NCBI GenBank assembly: GCA_033557675.1
Contig: JAWQRM010000114.1
Coordinates: forward strand, 1-30,266
Source: Coptodactyla brooksi
Lineage: Eukaryota > Arthropoda > Insecta > Coleoptera > Scarabaeidae
Length of the DNA stretch: 30,266 nt
Reading direction: 5' to 3'
Position 1 is the first letter of the stretch. Each line of letters starts with the position of its first letter. Positions 22,167 through 30,266 of the stretch are shown piece by piece. A program made the translations under genes and the position numbers. The notes beneath the pieces were generated by a model, which saw nothing but the letters and a program-made list of their open reading frames with translations, had not been told where the DNA came from and searched no databases.

Positions 22167-23849
22167 CATCCAGTACTGTGATAGACGACAAGTTCATTCG
22201 TGCAAAAATGCCTGCATGCTAGACTAGCATGATATGTCCGTACTACCATTTTGCGAAATAAATGCTCTAGAGATTAAAAAAAAATTGTTAATTTTACTAC
22301 TTAATACGAAATATTATTTAGAATATTTATATTTATTGCATCAGAAGACGAGATGGTTTATGTTGTGAAAAAGAAAGAGGTTGCTGAATTTGGATAATCC
22401 TGATTTAGATGTGTGACTGATGACATACTGAGATTATTTATACACGAAACATAGCTATGTTGCATTTGTGTATAAACAATATATTCGAAAATATGTGTGC
22501 AGTTATGCAACCTACCATGCAGTAGTGTAACGAAGTTGAATAAAAAAATAAAAGAAAAATGTATCAGGCTTTTTGAATACTATGCTTTTTGTCTAAATCC
22601 AAAATAGATGTGTTGTAATATGGATATTTTTGAAGTATTTATTTATAAATACGTGATTATATTATGTTTATAAATAAACCTACTGTATATTCTGTGCTGA
22701 CTATTATCAAGTTCATATGCACTAAAATTCCACCAGAATGTTATTACTGTGACTAATACTTATAATAAACAATACACATGTATCATAGCCTGCTTTCCTC
22801 AAACTAGTTATGTTATGAGTGTTACTATCAACATATAGATTTTGCACACTAATACCTTTCTGGCACCTTTGATAACACCTTTGAATTCTTAGAGTGCTAC
22901 CGAAAAAAGTCATATCTTCCGACTCCTACCCAAATGATCGCCCTGTTTTGGAGGAGAATAATATATGTGAGGCTATAAGGGATGTTAACAACAACGAGAA
23001 CTAATATAGTACATTTCCAAGGATGACCAAGGATATCATCTTATGGTAAGTCATTGTTTTTAGTTTCCTAAATAGCTTAATTAACATAGAATAGAATATA
23101 TATAGAATGCCTATGCCCTATAAGATTACATGTAGTTTTTGCTTATATATAGCTCATATTATTCATGGATAGATGGCATTGTTACAGTTAAAACATGTCT
23201 ATCGGTTCATTTTCATCTCTTAAAATTCGATGGTGGCGTAAGATCTCAACCCAGGCAGTGAACTTGTTTAACGATATCCCAGAGATCACAAAGTTTTTAT
23301 CATCTTTTATGTCGTTTGTCAAAAATATTAAAAGTTATATATTTACAAATAGAATGTATTGTATATTATACCCATTATGGGAGTATAAAATCAGGAAAAT
23401 AATTGAATTGTAATCTCGGCCAAAAAGTTTACAAAATATTAAGAATTCGAGTTTTCATGGATAACTCAATAACGGCTAGATACATCGAGAGCTATTTAGT
23501 AAAAATTCCTATAAAACCATTCAAAATGGAAGACACACTTGCAGTGAATTTACAGGCAAACATTTATATAAAAATAAAGCGTGTAATTATGGCTTGAAAA
23601 AAATTGATTAGTAAATATTAAATTATCTTATCAGAAAACAATGCACACGTGTATTGTCAAATTCTGCATGGGTTGCATAACTATGCATATTTTTGAGCAA
23701 TTGATTTACAAATGGCACTTGTGTGTATTTGTTTATCTAGGTTGCCCATTTCTTGATTGTATTCCTCTAGTAGGGATAACAAGAGTTGCCATAAACATCA
23801 AACAAGTATTATTAGTTGTCAATAAAGCAAACATTAACAGTTAAGAAAG

Positions 23850-23855
23850 TTTATT
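23850..23855 (-). terminator. Candidate RyR polyadenylation signal
   Basis: AATAAA on the minus strand, about 150 bases after the RyR stop codon at 24005. Confidence 0.45.
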
Positions 23856-24004
23856 CAAATTTAATTTGCATAACTATCATACTGCTAACATTACAAGTAA
23901 AACAAACTAATAACTCTCATATTTTAACAGATTAGACTGCTGTGTGTGATTATTTAACTACAATTATCATTAGTATGTAGACATTATTTATCCTAACCTA
24001 TTGC

Positions 24005-27000
24005 CTAACTTCCACCTCCGCTCAATTCATCCTCATATTGTTTGCGGAAACAGTCACCTACCGGGAAGAAGTCCCAGCATCTTTGCTGGTACATGTTCCA
24101 CACGTAAGTTTCCTGGCCTGTATGCTCAGTATCCGGTTTGTTGATTAAGTGCATCAGGAAGAACCTAAAATTACAGTTATCCCGCAAATGCTACAGAAAA
24201 GTGAACATGAAAATATTTACATGTAGTTTGCTAAGTTGTGCTCCTGTTGTACATGAGTGTCAAATCCATGGGGCACACTATCGAAGTACTCTTTTGAAGT
24301 ACCGCAAATGAAGCAGTTTGATTCCATGTCATTTTTAACGCTCTCAAGTTGATCACGAAGCTCACCAAATGCATCAATAATCAAACCTGGAAATAGACGT
24401 TATTATATCACAGAAATTGAAAAAAAGTTAAAAGGAGTGAAAAATTATATTCCAGTTCCTATTTCATCAACTGAAATTATTCAGGTACTTAGTCATCAAT
24501 TGTAAGTTACTTAATTGTAAGTTATTAAATCTTCTACTTAAGAAAATGCCTGAAATGTTTGTTCACGTACTTAAAATTGTTTTTCTTTATTGTCTAAGAA
24601 TATTTTAATCGACTAAGACTGGTAGAGTTAAGGAAACGTTGAAAGGGTTGACAAGTCGTCAAGGATAGAGATTAGTCTTTATCTCTAGACTAGAAATAGA
24701 GACAGGAAGTGCTACACGTAAAGGAATTATATAAAAAAAGAGATGGGACTAAGGGAGAAAACAAATTAATTGCCTTATAATTGGTTGTGCCAAAGCACTT
24801 AAGAAGCAATTAGGAGTCGCTTTCTTAGAATACATATTACATCTTCTTAGAGTACAAGTCGATAAGCATTTATTATTAGTCTTTCTTCACTCCTGACGAT
24901 GCTAACATGGTTACTGTACCTTTGTTTCAGTAACTGAGTTTTTTGTTTAACTTTGTTATAAAGCCAAAAGTTCCAAACAGGCAACTTTAGTGGCAAGTCT
25001 CTATTTACTGACTTGATTGCTTCTATTAGACTTAGATGGAAAGTGGTTGCAGTTCTATAATAAGCAGCATGGAATCAGTGTCTTTTGTAAAACATTATGT
25101 TGTATCAATTAAAATACGATAGTATGCGCATATGGTATTTTTGATTTGTTTTACGTCTGAACAATTTTTCCTTATTGCCACCCATAATATTTTTGAAGCT
25201 GATCTATTTGTCAATCTGCTATTTCCATCAATGTTAGGTTACCTTACTAACTTAGGTTTACCTTATTACCATCTTTTAGTGGCTTTTCATTAATTTAATT
25301 TTCTTAGGAGAGTGCCCACAAATTTTTCTACATACATCCTACTTTCATTATAGTCCAATTACATGAACCAGTAAAATCTGTAGAGTCCCCATTCCTTCAA
25401 GTATTTTGTATACTGCATACCTAATTCATTTTCTGAATGACTGTACAAAGCCTTAGCACCAACTACCTCCACCCCTCCGCTTGAGTCGAAACAATCTGCT
25501 TTGTTATAGGCAGACATTTTTAAGTTATTTCCAAAAAAAGTTTAATCGTTACATCTTGCACAGAATTTGTGTAATTGGAAAGTACTTATAGTCGAGTACT
25601 TTCCCAATATCAAATGCTAGCACCGTGACCAGGCCAATGTTTTCTGTATGATCTTAAGTCACTTCAGCTAAGTACCATCAAAAGCTGCAGCCCCGTCTCT
25701 ATTTCCATAATTTTCTTCAATAACCTTTTTATGTATATATGCAAAATACAAGATATATATAAACAGGAAGGATGTGCTTAAGATCAAAAATTAAAAATGG
25801 ATTTTTTATTTTTAATCTTATCACATAATACTAACCTTTTTAAAGAATGTAATGGTTAGCGTGAATATGACATAAGTAAGATGAAATGTGCATCACAGTA
25901 TTATCAAAATTTTCAATAAACTACCATCACTCTTGTCACCATACCCTCAAAATTACTGATTAATACATAGAAGAAATTGCTTTTAGAAGAGGCTTACTAC
26001 TCCATTCAAAGTTCAGAGAAGAGTTCAAAGAGTTCACAGAAATCTAATCACATATTTATTGTTCCGAACATTTACTATTATATGTATACAGGGTGACCAA
26101 ATAAGCGTGCAAGGTACTGTATCTCGGAAACTCCTTATTATACAGATTTGTGGTAAAAAAAAATCCAACAAAAGTGGCTAAAAGAAAATCTAGGAAATTA
26201 GGAAATTTCGCCTTATTAAGATAACAAAAAAATATATGCTTTTTAAAGCTGAGATAAATTCGAGTATGTTTTGTTAAACATTCTTGGCCCTATCTCCTAT
26301 AGCTTCAAAACGACAAAGTATTTCAACAAATTTAGCCTCATTGAAAGGAGCTGTTGTTGGGCAATAAAAGCTACCTTATTTGTGATGATTGTAATTTGGT
26401 ATGTCGCCACTAGAGAGCATTAATCGATATTACGACTGAAATTGCAAAATTTCTTTAAAAAATTAAATCTATTGGTATTACTTTTTTCCATGAAAAAATA
26501 GCAAAATGATGCCCAAACAATCTAGTGAAAATCGCGCCTTGATATCTTATTCCTAACTTAAAATATCGGTGAAAAAAGATTTAAGGAGAAAATTCAGGAA
26601 ATTAAGGATTTTGTTAGGTTGTCTACTGGTTATACAACCAAAGTTGCATAGACAGAAGTATGCTGCCTACCTACAATTCATGCTTAGGCGCATATTAACT
26701 ATATAGGTCAGGCCATGGAAGATAAAACAAATGCCTAATAACAATATTGGAAAGAAACGTCAAGTTTAATGAGAAAATTCAATAGATTTTGATAAGTTTT
26801 TTAAAAACGTATCTTTATATGTTTATAAAATTCTCTTTCTTATGTAAATTGTGGCCCTGAAAAGGACCGATTTGTAAAGAAAGAATTTTTAATGCCTCCT
26901 TAAATGCTCAAATTCCATTATGTTTTATGAAATATAATAAATATATAAATAAAAATAGAAATCCAAACAGGTCAAGTCTGGGGATCTGGATGGCCACGAC

Positions 27001-29994
27001 TTCCTCTTGCAATCCACCACTGTTGAAATACTGCGTTTAGATGTGCTCGCACATTTATAGCAAAATGTGCTCCAGCAATGAATAGAACGTGATAAACAGC
27101 AATTTGAGCATTTATGCAGGCATTATTAAAAACCTTTTTTTCCAAATCGGTTCTTTTCAGGGTCACAATTTACATAAGAGAATTTTGTGAATAAGAACAT
27201 ATAAAGATACGTTTTTAAAAAACTTATCAAAATCCAGAAAATTTTCTCATCAAACTTGACGTTTCTTTCCAATATTGTTATTAGTCATTTATCGTACCTT
27301 CCATGGCCTGCTACTTATTATATATTGAATTTTTTCCTTAAATCCTTTTTCACAGATATCTTATGTTAGGAATAAGATATCGAGGCGCGATTTTCACTAG
27401 CTTGTTTGGGCATCATTTTGCTATTTTCCCATGGAAAAAAGTAATACCAATAGATTTAATTTTTTAAAGAAATTTTGCAATTTCAGTCGTAATACGACAC
27501 AAGTAAGAATCATCACAAATAAGGTAGCTTTTGTCCTTTCAATGAGGCTAAGTTTGTTGAAATGCTTTCAGTCGCTTTGAAGTTACAGATGTTTATTTAT
27601 ACAAACATTTGAACACCCCCACCACTTTATTTTTAGACATAGGGCAAAACGCGTTTACTAAAGCAGACTCGAATTTATTTCATCTTTAAAAAGCATAAAT
27701 TTTTTTGTTATCTTAATAAGGCGAAATTTCGAGAAACATCACATTTTTAAATTTAAAGTGGAGGTTACGCCCCCTGGCGGCCATCTTAGCAACCTAAAAA
27801 TAATTTCCTGGATTTTATTTTGGCCACTTTAGTTATAAATTTTTTTACCGCAAATCTCTACAATGAGTAGTTTCCGAGATACAATACCTTGCATGCTTAT
27901 TTGGCCACACTGCACATTGCCTAATTCTGTAATTTAGTATTTCTTTTCTTTTTACTATTTGTGTAGTCAATAATTGTACTGCAATAAAACAGTTCAGATA
28001 AACAATCAATTATACCTTGAATAATGGCAAGAAGAATGACGATGACAAAGAAGAAGAACGTAATATCAAACATAATACGATACACTTCGTAATCATCACC
28101 ATCGGGAGGTTCAATTTCATCACCGATACCTCCACCAGCTCTGACACCTTTGTACAAATGGAATACAAAGCACTGCAACAAAAAAAAAACAAATGAATTA
28201 TTTCTACACATCAGAACAATTGTTAAATATTATACCGTGAGCATGTCATGACACTTTTTATCTACTTCCTCATCCTCTTCTTGCACATAAAACTTCCTAA
28301 AGAAGTTAAAGGCAATGACAGTATAAATATACACAATAATCGTTAGTAACATCACTGTCAATACCAGTTGCTTGCCGTTGTGTGTCACCGATTGTAAGAT
28401 GGTTCGTAAAGTCTTAAAACCTACGGCAACATCTAACAAATGGGCCGCGAAGAAGAAATTATTAAAATTGCCCAAAATGGAAAACGTGAAATACCACAGA
28501 GAGTACAAGAATGAGTTGTCCGTAATCGTAACTCCTGCCTTCCAAATTTGGTATCTCCAGTCAATGTTAAAGATGTAGCTAACGATGCTTTTGTTCTCAT
28601 CTTCAGAATCGGAAGAAGCAAACGACGTCTTTTCCATTCCCAACAAGTTGCTGATAGAATCAAAATCGTATGTCTCGCTATATTTTTGCCGAACTTTCTT
28701 CTTGACAAACTTATCCCAATAGTTGACGGGAAATGATTTTGCGGAGATCACTAGTTTGTCCCAGTGCGATTTCAGATCGTCATCTTCCGGTTGCTCAGCT
28801 ATGTACAATCCCTCAAATTCCAGGCGACGTGCAATTTCCTTCTCTCGTTTGAAAATAGCCAACGGTACTTTTAGGTGGTAGTACGCTATTAACATGGCGA
28901 GAGAAACTAGGGAATGAAGTGCAGCCGCTAGCCTCATAACGTGCGTCATGTAATAGAAATCTTCGTCCACCATGACCCTTTCTGGCAAATCGTCTTCTTC
29001 TCCCGACTCGCCACCACCTGATCCTCCGCCGCCACTGCCTTCTCCAGAACCAGATCCAATGATATCGGGAATGTCTTTGCTAGTCTGACCACTGCCGCTG
29101 CCATCAATCTCACCATATGTGGATACCTGTAAACATGATATTTTAATAATTAACTTAAACATAGTCAAAGCTTTATTGGGTGATCTACAGGAAAAGCTCT
29201 ACTATGTGGTTTAAGAATAATTACTTTCTCTATGACTTAGTAAGTCATCTGCCTTAACACTGAAAGGTAAAATGAGGGAAAAGAGAAAGAAGTAAAAGTT
29301 GAATATTAACTTTGAAAGAAAGTTGACCGTAAAAACTATGACTGAGAAAGAGGAGGTATTAGGAGAGAGATAATTGGGAACAGGAGGGATAAAGAGGACT
29401 ACAATGACAGAAACAAAATGACAAAGACAACTTTAAGTATAGCTAAACAAAAATCATAAGACTTTGAAAATGAATGAAATGAAAGTTTTAAAAATAACAA
29501 CAGAAAGTTCTGGAATAGAATAAAGATGCTGACAACAACGGAAATCAAATCAAAACAAAATAAATCAGGTCATTAATTATCGCCAACACTGTGCATGGAC
29601 AAATTTTTTAACCTTATGACAGAGGAAGAAATAAAACTTAATAGTATTTCCTTTTTTTTAAGGAAATGCAGGTAAGTGTATTGTACAACGGGTATAATGG
29701 AACACTATATTATAGTTAATACATATACCAACTCTTCCAACATTTACCTTATAAAACAGTAACATGAAATTTATGCAGAAAGCCAACACCAGCGCCACAT
29801 ACTTCAAGTTATAGAATTTTCTAGCCAAGAAAGACACAGCACGTTGACCGTAGCTACTGAAGTTAATTTGAGAGACTGCAGAGGGCTCACTTGTAGTTTG
29901 CGCTTTGCCTTCAGACTCTATGGCTTGCATTGCCGCTTGTTGTGCAGCTTGAGCCTCAACTTTTTCCTGTGCTGCTCGTTTTGCAGCTTCACCA
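24005..29994 (-). CDS. RyR: Ryanodine receptor, C-terminal 539 residues (5 exons, 5' part outside window)
   Basis: Minus-strand exons 29748-29994, 28236-29126, 28016-28172, 24221-24386 and 24005-24164 join in phase to a TAG stop at 24005-24007. RyR is the tetrameric sarco/endoplasmic reticulum calcium-release channel, about 5,000 residues long. Visible in order: the first membrane segment (KYVALVLAFCINFMLLFYK); a Gly/Ser-rich acidic linker; S2 (HSLVSLAMLIAYYHLKVPL); the S2-S3 loop; S3 and S4 (SFLYSLWYFTFSILGNFNNF, HLLDVAVGFKTLRTILQ); S5 (QLVLTVMLLTIIVYIYTVIA); the selectivity filter GVRAGGGIGDE; the S6 pore helix (DITFFFFVIVILLAIIQG); the C-terminal zinc finger (CFICG, then HGFDTHVQQEH); and the tail CWDFFPVGDCFRKQYEDEL. 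All exons are intact. The intron before the last exon is only 56 bases, while the one after the pore exon is 3,629 bases. Confidence 0.97.
25577..25604. repeat. 10-base hairpin in RyR intron
   Basis: ggaaagtact (25577-25586) pairs exactly with agtactttcc (25595-25604) around an eight-base loop. The intron part 24387-26088 contains nothing else I can name. Confidence 0.6.
26089..27913. mobile_element. 1.8 kb fold-back transposon derivative in RyR intron
   Basis: The left end, cagggtgaccaaataagc then gtgcaagg, and the right end, which on the minus strand reads cagtgtggccaaataagc then atgcaagg, begin two arms that pair along most of their length. Left arm is about 26089-26932 and right arm about 27093-27913. 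Paired blocks include gaaatttcgccttattaag, aaataaggtagctttt, aacgtttctttccaatatt-type sequence and aaacgtatctttatatg. A central spacer of about 160 bases and several indels separate or interrupt the arms. It looks like an inverted duplication of one end of a DDE transposon. The right end lies about 100 bases from the pore-exon splice donor. Confidence 0.8.
26972..27166 (-). pseudogene. DDE transposase fragment at the centre of the fold-back
   Basis: Minus-strand reading INAQIAVYHVLFIAGAHFAI and NVRAHLNAVFQQWWIARG matches the region between the second and third catalytic acids of DDE_3-type transposases (compare GAPPHFA, then the WIGRGG and WPPRSPDLTPLDFF blocks). The frame shifts at ARGSRGHPD, where the WPPRSPD block would be. 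The left arm carries an eroded inverted copy of the start of this segment near 26,890-26,932. It identifies the parent of the fold-back as a DUF4817/Tc1-related element. Confidence 0.65.
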
Positions 29995-30266
29995 CTGCAA
30001 AAGACAACAATATTAAAATTTTACTTTTTTTTAAATAAATAATATTGCAAAAGCAACAAATGTTCCTCATAAGCAACAAATAAGTCGAAACTTTTTATGT
30101 AGAATCCTTAATAATTTTAGAATTTAAAGATTGGCTTATAATTTTTTAATAGCCAAGGATATTATAATAAACTTGGGTTGATATTGGTAACAAATCCAAG
30201 GGTTGTAGAAGGGCTTAAAAGTGGCGCTTGTTAAGGATAATTTTTTGTCCTGTACAAAATGAATTC
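29995..30266 (-). other. RyR intron reaching the window edge
   Basis: AT-rich intron sequence upstream of the exon that starts at 29994 (acceptor cag at 29998-29995... read on the minus strand as ttttgcag). The previous RyR exon is outside the window. The window ends exactly in GAATTC. Confidence 0.7.

Noticed and set aside
23195..23844. Three short plus-strand open frames in a row
   Set aside because: No similarity recognised, no convincing splice links and AT-rich composition like the surrounding intergenic DNA.
28010..28192. Minus-strand open frame overlapping the RyR pore exon
   Set aside because: It is the wrong frame of the exon 28016-28172; the RyR frame carries the GVRAGGGIGDE filter.
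28433..28708. Minus-strand 91-residue open frame
   Set aside because: Out-of-frame shadow of the large RyR exon 28236-29126.

Overview
This is insect (arthropod) nuclear DNA. It is AT-rich, has spliced genes with GT-AG introns, one recognisable ryanodine receptor with insect-type sequence, and a dense layer of decayed transposons. I cannot fix the insect order from sequence alone. There are no bacterial, organellar or CRISPR features, and no complete RNA gene.

Layout: positions 1-3500 are a transposon graveyard: a short palindromic element, a (GACG)n microsatellite, a DUF4817-type DDE transposase relic on the minus strand, a piggyBac relic on the plus strand and a non-LTR ORF1 relic on the minus strand. 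Positions 4414-9247 hold a complete ten-exon plus-strand gene for CDC16/APC6, the TPR scaffold subunit of the anaphase-promoting complex (654 residues as spliced by me). Its fourth intron carries a Tc1-like transposase relic. Positions 9248-13218 are intergenic and hold a stem-loop, a second DDE transposase relic and two long fold-back elements. Positions 13219-19646 hold a complete five-exon plus-strand gene for a seven-transmembrane receptor of 432 residues that looks like a divergent class B/adhesion-type GPCR with an unusually short ectodomain. Its 5 kb second intron contains a decayed partial copy of its own exon 2 and a pogo/Tigger-like transposon with TA target duplications. Positions 20803-22085 are a BEL/Pao retrotransposon pol relic. 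From 29994 down to 24005 the minus strand carries the last five exons of the ryanodine receptor in this window (C-terminal 539 residues: pore domain, zinc finger and C-terminal tail); the rest of the gene lies beyond the right edge. The intron after the pore exon contains a 1.8 kb fold-back transposon derivative.

The three host genes (cell-cycle ubiquitin ligase subunit, receptor, calcium-release channel) have no evident functional link; they are simply neighbours. No new multi-gene system is apparent. The items most worth a second look are the short-ectodomain receptor and the pseudo-exon in its intron, the large intronic hairpin next to the RyR pore exon, the diamide-target residues of RyR, and the intergenic fold-back elements.
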